Assembly (NCBI GenBank): GCA_964058845.1
Contig: CAXKVR010000345.1
Location: 1-64,000 of the forward strand
DNA length: 64,000 bases
Direction: 5' to 3'
From: Carex sylvatica
Taxonomy: Eukaryota; Streptophyta; Magnoliopsida; Poales; Cyperaceae
Positions 13,176-26,000 of this stretch are shown here, in pieces. The notes below the pieces were generated by a model. The model was given only the letters and a program-made list of their open reading frames with translations. It had not been told where the DNA came from and made no database searches. How positions within the stretch are numbered: the first letter of the stretch is position 1; each line of letters starts with the position of its first letter. Made by a program: the position numbers and the translations under genes.

Positions 13176-13370
13176 GTTCAAACAAACAAACACACATTGG
13201 GCTTAACTCGATTTATTAGGGCTTGTAGAAACTACAGATGTTCTCTCGAGCTGGACCCTTTATCTGACCCTCGTCTGTAGGGTCACTATCCAAACGCATT
13301 AACACGTAGGAGAATGCCACCGAGCCACAGACGTTACACATGTCACCCACGATTTCAATTCACATATCAA
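13176..13370 (+). repeat. Direct duplication of 10693-11022 with internal deletion
   Basis: The segment starting CAAACAAACACACATTGGGC and ending AATTCACATATCA occurs twice within the nested element. The second copy lacks the piece equivalent to about 10783-10945. It indicates internal rearrangement. Confidence 0.8.
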
Positions 13371-13709
13371 AATGGCACTGGATAAGAAAAAGTCCGAGCA
13401 TAATGCGTTCGCATTGAAATTCAGTGCGGGTCAAGGCACCCGCACTCAAGACTTAGTCAGATTTCGGGAAAAGAAACTGGAGTCAGTGCGGATCGCCCAT
13501 TCACACTCACCACCAGTGCAGACTCACTGAGCCTATAAAGTTCCAGAAATTTATATTTTCGACGCGGTTTCGATTCACACTTGATTTGCTTACCGAGGGA
13601 GACATTATTTAAGGTTTAAATTTCTATTTTAATAGCACGATTTTCGATTCTTGCTTTTAAATCATTTGAAAATTAATTGTAAAAAAAAAATTCGTAACGT
13701 AACAATATG

Positions 13710-14366
13710 ACTCGGTAAATAAAAAAGAAAATTAGAGAAATAAAGGAAGGGAAAAATTAAAGAGAAAGAGAGAAGGAAATTAGAAAAAATAATACGAATA
13801 TTTTGATTGGATATCCGATTGAAATTTCAACTACGTCGCGTTGATTCCGAACAAGTGTTATATCTTGAATTGAATTTCTGAATTGATCGCTATCAGGTAA
13901 TCAGACTTCTCTATAATCTGAGTTTTTCGATTTGTATGGTTGATTGGGTACTGGATTGGAAAATTGGATTATGATAGCATATTTAACTGGAATATGGGGT
14001 CTATATACTGAAACTGTTTCTAATGGACTGTAATACTGGGAATTGCCTGTTTTCAAGGATTCCAACTGGAATGAAATTGATTTTACTGAAAACCTAGACT
14101 CAACTGATATTATCGGTTAAATATGCATACGTAATTTGATATTTAATTGTGTGGATTAATCCAATCCTATTGAAATGGTTGCTTACTGTTATTAAGCCAA
14201 TTATAGAGAAGCTGCGTCATTAAATAACTGGTTACTCAGCTTTGTAACTTACTCCGTATTGTTGCTATTTTCTTTCTGTTGCGACGTAGGTTGACAGGAC
14301 GGTGGATGGATGCGAGGGTGCCATTCTGTAGCGTCGCGTGCCCGGCCTGCCCGTCGGGGCGTGACA
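13710..14366 (+). repeat. Left LTR, 3' segment
   Basis: This continues the left LTR after the nested insertion and ends GGGCGTGACA. It aligns with 15035-15658 apart from a short indel. Confidence 0.9.
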
Positions 14367-14369
14367 GAA

Positions 14370-14383
14370 TGATATCAGAGCAT
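14370..14383 (+). other. Primer-binding site of the retrotransposon
   Basis: TGATATCAGAGC lies four bases after the left LTR. It matches the usual plant initiator-Met tRNA primer site TGGTATCAGAGC with one change. Confidence 0.75.
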
Positions 14384-14818
14384 TCGTTCCTCGGACTGTG
14401 TTTGGATCCAAGTTTCGTTTGTTTCTAGTATTTTGTCTAAATTGAATTGAATTGAATCCTGAACTATCTCGAATAGGTTTGACAAATATTTTGACTTATA
14501 TTTACCTATCCCAAATTCAAATTTGATATTTTGGAAACATTGATTCCTGAATTTTGACCATTTGATCTATCTAAAAATTTGATTGATTATCTATTTCTTT
14601 ATACATGTTATTTGATGTACCGTTTGATTATCATTTAATATACTTATCTGTCTAACATGAATTTAAATATAAACAAATGTATGAAAAGTAAGTTGGTTTG
14701 ATTTAAATTGATTATCTTCTCCATTTGATTTGTATCTGATACATTTGAGTTAATTATCATTTGTTTTGTCTATTGATTTGAGTATCATTCGTTTAAATGT
14801 TGGGGACAAAATTTTTTT

Positions 14819-14831
14819 AAGGGGAAGAATT
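14819..14831 (+). other. Polypurine tract of the retrotransposon
   Basis: AAGGGGAAGAATT lies immediately upstream of the right LTR start TGTAAC and follows GACAAAATTTTTTT, the usual arrangement in plant gypsy elements. Confidence 0.75.
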
Positions 14832-15658
14832 TGTAACACCCGGTGATTTTAATATATTTTTCTGAAATTTATTTTGGTATTTATTTGTAATATTGAAAAA
14901 TTACAAGGTTTAAATGTTAAAACATAAAACTTAAAATATATATATAAATATAAGCCAATGTGGCACCAAGGCCACGTGGCCTCCATGCATTCATCTCCTT
15001 GACACCCTTTTAATTTGTTTCCATCTTCATATGACTCGGTAAAAAAAAAGAAAATTAGAGAAAGAAAGGAAAGGAAAAATAAAAGAGAAAGAGAGAAGGA
15101 AATTAGAAAAAATAATAGGAATATTTTGATTGGATATCCAGCGTTGATTCCGAACAAGTGTTACATCTCGAATTGGATTTCTGAATTAATTGCTATCAGG
15201 TAATCAGACTTCTCTATAATTTGAGTTTTTCGATTTGTATAGTTGATTGGGTACTAGATTGGAAAATCGGGTTATGATAGCATATTTAACTGGAATATGA
15301 GGTCTAGATACTGAAACTGTTTTTAATGGACTGTAATACTGAGAATTGTCTGTTTTCAGGGATTCTAACTGGAATGAAATTGATTTTACTGAAAATCTAG
15401 ACCCAACTGATATTATCGGTTAAATATGCATACGTTATTTGATATTTAATTTTGTGAATTAATCTAATCCTATTGAAATGGTTGTTTATTGTTATTAAGT
15501 CAATTATAGAAAAGTTGCGTCATTAAATAACTGATTACTTAGCTTTGTAGCTTACTCCGTATTGTTTCTGTTACGACGTAGATTGACAGGACGGTGGATG
15601 AATGCGAGGATGCCGTTCTGTCGCGTCGCGTGTCCGACCTGGCCGTCGGGGCGTGACA
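14832..15658 (+). repeat. Right LTR of the retrotransposon (827 bp)
   Basis: It starts TGTAACACCCGGTGATTT, ends GTCGGGGCGTGACA, and is followed by target duplication TGTTC. It is closely similar throughout to the split left LTR, so it is fairly young. Reading frames within it are not genes. Confidence 0.9.
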
Positions 15659-15663
15659 TGTTC

Positions 15664-18600
15664 GAATTGGAACCACGGAACTTATCGTAGAAAATTACAG
15701 TTACCATTAAATCATTGTCTTGGTGACAAGTTAATTTGTGAAATGCATACTTATGGTTTGGTTAGTAAAGTTAGTCTTTATGATCATACTATATATGTTT
15801 TCGTTTTTTATATATTAGATGTTTTGATTTGTAATATGGAGTTGTTTCTACTTCATTTGTAATTTGTTAAAGTTATTTGATCAACAATTTTTCTCTTTTT
15901 GATTTTTTTTTAAACTAAGGAATTACATGTTTTATACTATAAGAATAAATATATTTCTTTTGTTTGAGGCAAATCAATCAATTAATTTTCTAAAAGCATA
16001 AATATTTGAAAGAGCAATAATCATACTGAAAATTAAGATACAGTTAATTTTCTGAATGCAACAAAATATCCTTTTTTTTAAACTCTGATAGTGGCTATCA
16101 TATTGTATAATTACAATCAATCATCAACTACAAAATAAAATATCAAAATGTAAGAATTCAGTTGAATCTTTTACTGGTCCTACCACTTGCCAAATATAAT
16201 TTTATATTTTAAACTTGTCTTATAGTTGCTTAAATATTTGCAAAAAAATAAAATTTTAACTTCAAAACTACACGAAGACATACATAAAACTCATTAAATG
16301 CAAGTTTTGATGTTTTTGTAACATAGAAGTTCATTTATCAAGTATAAATTCATTTAAATGATGTCTGGTAGGTAATGAAATTAAGGAACAAAGATTTTGT
16401 AAGTTGCATGTTACATCATTTTGAAGTTTCAATTCGTAGCACAAAACATGCATAAACTTAAATGCATTTCTTTAAAAATTATCCTAATAGATCATGATTT
16501 TGCTCTGAAAATGATTTTGATAGGATCAAATTATGCTCATTCCATGTATTATGATTTACTCACGGTAGCTATATCCCAACTGAAACGTAATTTCGAATGC
16601 AAATTAAACGGACATTGGTCCCATACGACAAATCATAATTCAAATGTGATTCATATAATGAATGTTTAATGCAAATGAGATTACTATTTGGAGTACAGAC
16701 ATATTGATGATACATTTTTTTTTTTTTTTATACTTATTATCCTGATATGACCATCAATTTTATTTCTTGCATTGCACGACAAATATAAATCAATAGTATT
16801 TTTTACATGCAAGAATAGATATGTATTTGTTTATCCTAAAATGATTCATTGATGAACATTTCAATCCTCTCTTTTCTTTTCTTTTTTCTGATAGGGAAAA
16901 TTTGAAATTGTACTTATTTGGATTAATACCTTTTCTTTGAGTAATAAATAATATGTTGAATATTTGCATATGTTTTAAATGAAATATTTAAGGGTTCAAA
17001 CGTCTAATGATATAAATTTTACAGAAATTCAAAGTACAATAAAAATAAAATCAATAATGTTCGGTTGTGTTTAAATTTATTACTTCTTACTTTCTTAGGA
17101 CATGACCATAAAAATGACATATAATAACTCCACAAACCGTTTATCAGAATTTAATCAAATTGAGATAAAATGATATAGAATATAAACCAAAGAAGTTAAT
17201 ATTTTGTTTGAGCATATCACGGAAAGAGTTTAATTTTTATTTATTTCTTGATCTGAAACACACAGATAGAGTATTGTAAAAGTACAGTATGTTGGGCACG
17301 TATATTGGTATGCACGGTACGGTATAATACGGTATATTTTGTTAGATATTGTGTCAAGACGTGTCCGTACTATATTCTTAACCGTGTTGTGCTTAAATTT
17401 TCTGAAAATTGACACTGTAAGATCTGACACGACACAATATGACACGTTGAGACACAAATATTAAAAAATTAAAATCTTACAACGGTTCACAGCATTTCAA
17501 ATTCTTAGGCATTTGGCAGTTGGCTACTGGTCAATTGGTCATAGTCACAGGCTCACAGCCGATAAATATTTTCACTTTAGAGTTTTCAATTTCTTTGTAC
17601 CAAAACAAATATACTATAAAATATTTTAAAAAAAAATGAAATATACAAAATAATGTAATTTAATTTATATCTAATTTTATGAATTTTTTTCTAGCTTTTT
17701 TTTGGACGTTAGCACAAATTTTTAAAGTAATAAATTAACTATTTTTTTTTAAAAATAGCAATGTACGTTTAAGCACCAAACCAACACGTCCAAACACGTT
17801 GTATCAAACTAAACCGTACCGTTAAACGTGTTGTACTCATTTTTAATATAGTTTTTGCAGCAATGACAAACCCATTGTAATCAATCACGAACCTTAAATT
17901 GGTGTCATGTTGTATGGTGTTGATCAAACTAATATTTTTTATAAAGATGAAGGTCAGTCGACGACAATATTTATTAGATAAATTTGACAGAAATTAAACA
18001 TTACTTGGAACAGATAAGTAGAAATGTAGTTAATATTTAATACATTTAAAAAAACATAAACTTTGATGTAAATTTTGACATTTGTAAAATTAATGGATAT
18101 TCGAAATTATTCATATTTAATGATATTTTTATGGAATATCAAATAATTTTTAAATTGGATAAAAATAAATTCACAGTCAATGTAGATGGCTAACAACATG
18201 ACCATAATTATTGGTCTATCTTACTCTATTATTAAATATAAAAAGTTATTATTAAGATTTTCAAATTAAATCATTATTAAGAAATTTTAATATTTTTTTC
18301 AATGCTAATATAAATTAGAAATTAGTCTCTCCCTGTAACGTTTGGCTCTTATCGTCATCCTCTTGGCCTTTGATATATCCTATGTTAATGTTGTGGTGAA
18401 TTAATTAATGAGACGATCCGTTGAGTAATTGAAGATAAAACATTTAATAAAATTAATGCAGCCTGTTGTATTAAGTATAAGTCGGTAGACATCTTTTCAA
18501 ATTGAAACTCCAATTGCAATAATGTTGAAATTGGAATAGGGTTTACCGATCCGTATTTTATTCAATAAGACGGATATATAAGTAAGATTTTTTTTTCGTT

Positions 18601-20718
18601 TGTTTATTGGATATGGATATGGATAAGAATTTTTTTTCATTAACTAAATAAGTAAGGGTATGAATAATGATTATTTCGTACACCTTACGTTATAGAGTAA
18701 TTATAAAATCTAAAATATATATTCAATTCAATTTCTATCCCACCTAAATATATATTTGTGTTTTTGAATTATATTTCTTTATAAAAAGTAATTTAATTGA
18801 AATTGATTGCAATTTAATTTTATTTTTGATTAGAAATGTAATTACATATGTACAAAATGAATGAGTCTTTTATGTTTACTTTGTAAAATATAATAAAACT
18901 ACTTGTTATATTAGTATTATCCGTTATTCACCCACTACCGTTTCATTACCCGATAATATTAACAGGTAAAGATAGAGTAAAATAAAATTATTTTTCAATG
19001 GATATGGTTCAAATTAATTTTAATAGGTATGAATATGAAAATGTCTCCATCCAATCTGTACCGTACTCATTGACACCTCTAAATTGGAACCTCGAAACTT
19101 TTGGTAATTTTTTTTATCCATTTATTTGTACCGTATTATTTGATATGATAGATATGGATAAAAATTTATCGTACCCATTGACACCTTTAACCGCAAAATT
19201 TATCTCAATTAATCAACAAATAATTTAAAAATATAATCTGTGACATAAATAGACGTTTTCAAACCGGTCATAGTATGTAGGCCTCAAATCTAAGCCAAAT
19301 GCTAAACACTGGTAGCTCATACTATCAATGAGGTGCATTAACATTATTCAATATATTATATATCTGTTATATTCTTTAAATGGGAAGCACGACAGCCCAA
19401 AAAAAAAATTCAATTATGTAGTTTGATTTTTGAAAAGACATCTTTTATATTTTTAATTTAAAACGTGAAGAATGAGTTGATGTGAATAAAAGTTAATGCA
19501 GCGATCCAAATCAGACAAATCAATTTAAGTGGCAAAAAACAAATAGAAGTTAAAGTTGGATACCCCGAAAAATTTACTAATTATTTTTGCCTCTTAAGCA
19601 TTTGAATTACATAAAATAACGCGAATAAAAGAGGGAAAAGAAAACACAGATAATGTTTTGTAGTCTCTGGATAAGACCTTGTAAATAGTAAATTTTGGGG
19701 GGGAAAGAAAAGCCTTTTCACGCAAAATAATAATAATAATAATAATATTTGTATGCCATACCTTGATGTCATAGGTTCTCATATTTTTATAAACATGAAT
19801 GCTAATTTAGTTTTGTGGCTAACCAATATTTATTTCTTTTACTTTAAACAACGAGCAATTGAACGCTGCAAATATTCCTTTTTCTTTCAAAAGCTACTTC
19901 TTTTTGAAAATATTTTCTTTCAAGAGTTTAAATTTGCTTTTTGTCGTGCTAAGTGCTAAGCACTTGAGCTTGTTGCATCTCTTTTTTTCTTTTCAATGCA
20001 AAGCAGTTCGTTTTTTTTTAAAAACGAGTTTCACTATTTTTTAGATCATTTTTAAAAAACCTAATGGATCCATGTGCAGTCAATAACATGTACAGTGCAA
20101 TTCACATGACAATATTGCATCGATAAGCCCTGCAATTATATGAATTTCACAATAAAATTATATAAAGAAGAAAACTATTTAATCTCAAAAATTTCTTCAA
20201 TTTTATGTTAATTACCTTTAAGACTTTATTATATTATTTACTCTTGAGGTTTTTATTATAATTAATAAATCTCTTAACTATGTTTACTTTTTTTATTTGT
20301 TATAGAATTAATTATCCATTATCAGAATTTGTTTTTTTTTCCAATTATTTACTCTTGGGACTAAAGATTTGGTTGTTATTGTTGTTGTATGCATTGTGTT
20401 TTTTTAAAACCTTTGTTCAGACTGTACTCCTCTTTTATTTTTATTTTTTTTATCTCAATTAAAACTATAAAGTTATCAATTACTTAATAATTTCTAGTAC
20501 ATTCTAGAAGTATGTTGAGTTAGATAAACTCTACAAATTGAGATTGGTCTAACAAAATATGTCTAGCATATTGATGGAGCTTGGTCCTTAGAAGTATGCA
20601 AGAGAAAGGTTTCACTAGTGTGATATTGCATTGATTTGAGCATCATCGCAGTAGAAAGTAATAATCCACTTAAGTACTTAACCGTCTCATATAGAGAAAG
20701 ATGTGTTTCCCCTGTCGT
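15664..20718. other. Intergenic DNA with decayed repeats
   Basis: No gene is recognised. At 17270-17880 there are scattered short runs of a CACGGTACGGTATAA type, in both orientations, suggesting an old inverted element. At 18540-19230, GGATATGGATATGG stretches and two related ends (GTACTCATTGACACCTCT at about 19061 and GTACCCATTGACACCTTT at about 19171) point to a decayed MITE array. Short frames here are spurious. Confidence 0.35.
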
Positions 20719-20931
20719 CAGGGGCGGAGCCAAACTTTATAACTATGGGAGTCAATTGTGAATGTGGGTCAATCATATAAAAATTTTATGCTACGAATGG
20801 AGTCAATTTACCGTATTAGTAACATTTTATTCTAAATTATATAAAAAATTGTATATAAATACAAAATTTTTGAAAACAAATGGGGGTCAATTGACCCCCA
20901 TTGACTCTTACTCCCTTACTCCCTCCGCCTG
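20719..20931. mobile_element. hAT-like MITE with 8-bp TSD
   Basis: Starts CAGGGGCGGAGCC and ends CTCCGCCTG. Flanks CCTGTCGT (20711-20718) and CCTGTGGT (20932-20939) match at 7 of 8 positions, the size of a hAT target duplication. The 213-bp element contains GGGGGTCAATTGACCCCC, a perfect palindrome. Non-coding. Confidence 0.7.
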
Positions 20932-20939
20932 CCTGTGGT

Positions 20940-22602
20940 AAAAAAATAATGAACCTAATTTTTCTAAAGTAAGTCAATTAAAAAATGAAAAAAAGAGAAT
21001 TCATCTCTTGTGCTCGGAAATTGAATATGAAAATGTTAACTCAAATTTTTGGAGCAAAATAATGCAACATTCTATTGATTTGATAGTTTCTATTTTAGTT
21101 ACTTTTGTTCTGGAACGAAAACATAAACTAGCAAGAGCAAAAATAAAATAAAATAAGGGCTTAGTGTAATAGAGACTAGAGAGAGCTATAACATAAAAAG
21201 AAAACACATAAGAGAGGAAGAACAAGAAAGCGTAAGATATTTCATTATGAAAAAAACAAAAGCGAAGCACATTAAAAAGAAAAAGCGCAAGAGAACGCAA
21301 GAAAACTAAAAGATGGATTTGAATTCCATAATTAAAAGTAATATATAAAATAAAATATGAAAGAATATTTTGATATATTATTTTAATCAGTTTTAACTAC
21401 AATTAATGTTAAAACGAGCAATAGATAAAAAATAAAAATGTTTTAAGAATTAAGAAATATATTAGATAAATCTAAGTATCTATGACTATGAGTATATAAA
21501 AAATTGAAAAATTAGGAAAGTCTGAGAAGGTAAAAGAAAAATTAATCCTCATTATTTTTTAGCATTATATGAGACTAGCAGGAGAGGAGCCAGGATTGCA
21601 TGTTAAGCCAATTAAGGAATTGCAGAAAGAATTGAAGCCAGAGAAAGACACACAGGAAAGTCGAGTCGGGATTCATAGCTGACGTGCCGTTTGGGCTCCA
21701 TCAACCACTAATTCTTGGGCCCCACCTCCGCCCCCAATTTTGTTTGTTGTCTTTTCCAACGTTTCAAATTTTCAATCTCTCTTTCTCTCTCCAACCTAAA
21801 AGCCTAAACATCTGAATTAATAAAAAAAAAGACAACACGATATGTTTTTTTTTTTTTTAACTTCATGAATAACCAATAGACTCTTTCCTAAATATTCTCA
21901 TGAACTTTTCATAACCTTTAGAATATACATATCTGTAATGAACTTTAGACACACTTTAATTAATACGTATATATATATATATCGTATTAATAAATACTTG
22001 TTGAAAAAGCTATAAAATTGTTAGTTACTGAAAGTTTAATTCTTCCTCACAACTTTGTAGTTTATGTAAATTTTTTTGAAAATAAATAAATACTTATCTA
22101 TACTATTAAAATATATTTGTTTATTTCAGTCAGAACTTAAAACATAATTATTGATAGTTGACTGCTGTTCAGAATTTTCAAACTCGTTTTTAAAATCTTT
22201 CAAAATATATACTTAATTATTTATTGTTCAGTATATATTTGAATATTATATAAAAAAATTTACTGTGTATACATTTAACTTTGATAAAAAAAAGTTGAGA
22301 TAAATAATTAAAGACTACATAATATATTTTTTTTATTGTATGCCCCTCAATTACATCCCGTCTAACTCAACAGCTTCGTGATACACATTTATTGAAAAAA
22401 AAAAAAAACACCAATGAAACATTATTTAAATGAAATATTCGTCGGTTCCTCCTATATTTTTATTTTTTAGCATGCATACAATTATTTTACAATTCTTAAA
22501 AAAAAAAGGTTTACAATGACATGAAGCAAATAAAAGAGACTTGTAAGGACACGCAGCAAAATTTTCAAACATCATTTAAACCTTAATAAAATTCTGAAAA
22601 TG
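20940..22602. other. Intergenic DNA upstream of the auxilin-like gene
   Basis: AT-rich, with a TA microsatellite at about 21968-21982 and poly-A/T runs. No gene seen. Confidence 0.4.
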
Positions 22603-22745
22603 GCCGAGTCCGTATCCTCTGCGGTAAAAATATATTTATGTATAGATGATAACCGTCTGATTAAAACACGGCCATTCCGATCTGATAAAATATGATCGGA
22701 CGGTTTAAATATAAACAGAAATATGCTGTTACCTTAGGTGATATG
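22603..22745. mobile_element. Short family-E-like MITE in the auxilin-like promoter
   Basis: Begins GAGTCCGTATCCTCTGCGG and ends TTACCTTAGGTGATATGC. Inside, ACCGTCTGATT and GATCGGACGGT are inverted. It resembles the ends at 7255-7620 and 51404-51640. It lies about 270 bp before the ATG at 23014, so it may contribute to the promoter. Confidence 0.45.
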
Positions 22746-22747
22746 CA

Positions 22748-23013
22748 TTGGAAAAAGACCCGAGGAGAGAGAGAAAAAGAAAGAAAGCTGTCTCCCCTGA
22801 GGCGCTGACTGTTATCTACTGGCCCACTGCTCTCTCTTCACCTCTTCTCCTCTTCTCTCTTCACACATCCAAAATTGAAAACAAAAAAATAGTAGAAAAA
22901 AAAACAATTCCCACCTCTGCTCCTCTCTCTCTCTTCTTTGCAAACCCAAAAACGAAAAACCACTTCTATAAACCCTAGAAAAATTTCTGTAAAGTGTGAA
23001 ATCTCTGGTTCAT
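22748..23013 (+). promoter_or_regulatory. Probable 5' UTR of the auxilin-like gene
   Basis: A CT-rich, GAGA-rich stretch (CCTCTTCTCCTCTTCTCTCT and similar) runs up to the ATG at 23014, a common composition for plant 5' leaders. No clear TATA box is seen, so the transcription start is not placed. Confidence 0.35.
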
Positions 23014-26000
23014 ATGGAGGAAGAACTAGAGGAAACCTCCCTCCGTCACCGCACAGCAGCATCGCGTCACCACCACCACCAGCGCCGCCGAGCCAAGAAG
23101 CCTCCTCCTCCAACGACCAACTACGATGACGTGTTTGGTGGACCCCCTAGACACGCCGTACCGTTCTCTGGCGTACCTGACGACTATGCTGAGGTGTTTG
23201 GCGGCGTCTCGGTCTCTTGCTCCATCCCGTTTCTTGATCTTCCGACGGGGCAGATGGACGGCTGGGATTGTGCGAGTGGGGAGAGCGTGAATGGTGTGGA
23301 GTACGGGGAGATCTTTGGGAGATGCGACTTCTCTGATTTTGCGGTTCCATACGAGGAGCTGTTTGGAAGGGGAGAAAGTGATGAAGGAGAAATGGACATG
23401 CATTTCGCTTCTACTAATGGAAGGTGTGGTTTCTTTTTTCTTTTTACTAATTTTGGTGGTATTTTTTTGGGGGGTTGTGCGTTTTGTTTTCTGTGTAATT
23501 AAAGGAAGCTTCAACTTGACATGGAAATTTTTATTTATTTATTGGGTTTTCAGACTTTAATAGTGGATAAGTTAGCCAAGTAGGAAGAAAGTTATGTAAT
23601 TTAGAATTGAGTTTTGGTGAAATTATGTTAAAAATAAAAAAAATTTGATTTCCTCTTTTGAATTAGTTTATTGAAGAAGTTAGAAAGCATAAATCTTTTT
23701 ATAATTTTCATGGAGGCACAAGAAATAAACAAAAAAAAAGAGGTGAAAAAGGAAAATTACGAAATTAACATTGCTAATTTATGTCTTTTGCTTAAACTCT
23801 TTTGGTGTATTATATAATTAGCAAAGAACTTGTAGGTGAGATGCTGTTTAGGTTGTAGGTCCTTTTCATTTGACTCTAGAATGCAGTTTGGACTGTACAA
23901 ATTCATAATAAAATGCTGTTTAAAGTCATCACTTTTACCCGAAGGTCATAATATGCAGCTTTTGTTTTTAGAAGTTGTAAATTGCAGTCTAAATTTCAAG
24001 GTGAAAATTTTATTGGCCAATTATTCTCCATGTTTCAAAATAAATGGTAGTTTTTATACTGAAAATGTGCATGTATAATTTTATTGATCTTGTTTGTAAT
24101 GCAATTGTCAATCTAAATTTTCTGCTAGAGTGTTTTGTTTACCAATGATCCGTGCCTTCTTATTTATAAATTTTTGCGCGGGAGTTCCTATTCAAAAAAC
24201 ATGTTTTGCATTTTTACCCTTCAGATTTTGGTATTTGGTATTGCTTGCAGACTGAAAATTGATTTCATTCTCCCCCGAAATGTATATTAGGGAATCATAC
24301 ATTTTCTATCTGTAATATTGTTATTTACCTTGTAAAGGTGATAAGGTTGATTGATTGTCATACATGGTAATGATATGCGCCGTCCATAAAACACCTCAGC
24401 TACTCGAACATCTCATGCAATGCGGTATACACATTTGAAATTTTCTGAAATAAAAATAAAGGAGTTTCATTAGACTTAAAATAAAATTTAACACCTGTAA
24501 ATTGTCTAGCATATATTAAATTATCCGCCTCTTAACGTTTCTTTAAAAATTTTAGGTCATCGGTCAAGGGTAGGTCAGGCCCACAGACCATAGACCCATC
24601 AGAATTTATCCAAGAATACTCTAATGAGGATAGCATTCCATATTTGGAAGATGAAAACTTCTCTGCGGCTTCTGATGAGATCCCGAAGGAGTACAACACA
24701 TCCTACAACAAGTCAAGCAGAACCCGGGCCCATGAATTGCTTCACACGACTGCATCTGTATCTCAGCCCCAAACGGGTTTTACTTTTGTTATTGAACCCA
24801 ACAACCCATTACCTGAACATCTCGTTGTCATTGAGGATACAGTTACTGACGAAAGCAGTGTGAAACCTAACCCTAAATCCTCTGTGAATAGTCAATTTAT
24901 ATCTAGCAAAGAACAATTTTCACATGGTGTGCCGTTTTTGGATGTAGCTGATGTCAATCTCCTAATCCGATCCGCAAACTTGCCACCTCCATCCCCGAAA
25001 ACTTTAATAAATGAGAGGCAGAGAACAAATGCATTTCAAAAATCTGTTTCTGTTTCGAATTTCAGTACAGAAGCCGAACAGCCACAATTGACTCAGCAAG
25101 AGAAGCCAAAGACAATTTTGAAAAGTGATTCTTTGCCACCAAATTTTGATTTTGTGCCAAATTTGAAGCTTGACAGGAGGGAGAAACCGAAATTGAAATC
25201 AAGGCCAAATACATTTTCGAAAAGTGAGTCCCTTCCACCAGGTTTTGGGTCTGAATTGGATGCCATGAAGGAGGCAATGGAATTTGCACAGGCAAGACTA
25301 AAGACAGCCAAGGAGTTGCACGAGAAAAAGCGCGAGGGTAAAATTACCGAGTTGCCCCTGAAGAAAAAGCATGTTAAAGAAGAAAATTTGGAGAATTCTC
25401 AGGGGGAGAAGCCGAGAGTGTTGCGATCTATTAGTTTGGCTTCGAATTTCAGTAAGAGCAGAGAATTTATGAAGTTACAGGGAGGAGTTGTGGCAACTCA
25501 AGGCACTCGTGAATTGGAGAAATCTGGGAAGTGGAGATCAGATGAGGAATTTCATGAATTGACTTCAATAGATCAGCCAACAAAGGAAAGAGAGAATAAA
25601 GTAGGAATGACTGGAAATGAACCCTTGGTGGAAACAAATAGCGAATCGGTGCAAATCAATGGATTGCCATCGACTGAAGCGGGATTGACTGAAAATTTAA
25701 ATGCAGATGTGAATGATACTGAAAACTTGCAACTGGCAGGAGATGATGATACCGAAGCTTCAAAAGAAGATGCTAATGTGATCTTGAAGGGGGGAGATAA
25801 AGAAAATACAGGAGAAGTTGAGGAAGAAATTGAAGGCGGTAAGGGATATGAAATGAAAGTTGGGGTGGAAATAGAAGAAGAGGACAAAATGAAATTAGAC
25901 GAGGAAACAAAAAGACGAAGGGAGAGCGAAGAACTAGAAAAAGAGAGGCAGAGAGAGAAAGAAATTGAAGAAGAAGAGGAGAAAGAAAGGGCACTTCAAT

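Larger units (their letters stand above)
10158..13704 (-). mobile_element. Nested LTR-type insertion (probable solo LTR, minus orientation) carrying a gene fragment
   Basis: The insertion begins TGTCACACCCCG and ends CGTAACGTAACA, with TG...CA ends. It is flanked by the 5-bp duplication ATATG (10153-10157 and 13705-13709) in the older LTR. On the minus strand the 3' end reads GCGGGGTGTGACA, a common plant gypsy LTR terminus, so I infer minus orientation. No second terminal copy is present, so a large solo LTR is the simplest reading. Inside are a foldback at about 11430-12130, an FKBP13-like fragment at about 12730-13133, and a direct duplication (10693-11022 against 13176-13370, the latter with a deletion). 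No polymerase frames. A scrambled complete element is an alternative. Confidence 0.7.
9949..15658 (+). mobile_element. Non-autonomous Ty3/gypsy-like LTR retrotransposon (LARD/TRIM type), with nested insertion
   Basis: The LTR ends are TGTAACACCC...GGGCGTGACA. The whole element is flanked by the 5-bp duplication TGTTC (9944-9948 and 15659-15663). The left LTR spans 9949-10157 plus 13710-14366, interrupted by the insertion at 10158-13704; the right LTR is 14832-15658. The internal region is only about 465 bp: a primer-binding site resembling initiator-Met tRNA just after the left LTR and a purine-rich tract just before the right LTR. There are no gag or pol reading frames, so it must have been mobilised in trans. 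The left LTR keeps a short stretch (ATTGAAATTTCAACTACG) missing from the right LTR near 15138. Layout and the CGTGACA end resemble plant Ty3/gypsy elements; the lineage is inferred. Confidence 0.88.

Noticed and set aside
22996..23013. GTG start upstream of the auxilin-like ATG
   Set aside because: Non-ATG initiation is unlikely; the ATG at 23014 is in frame and 18 bases downstream.
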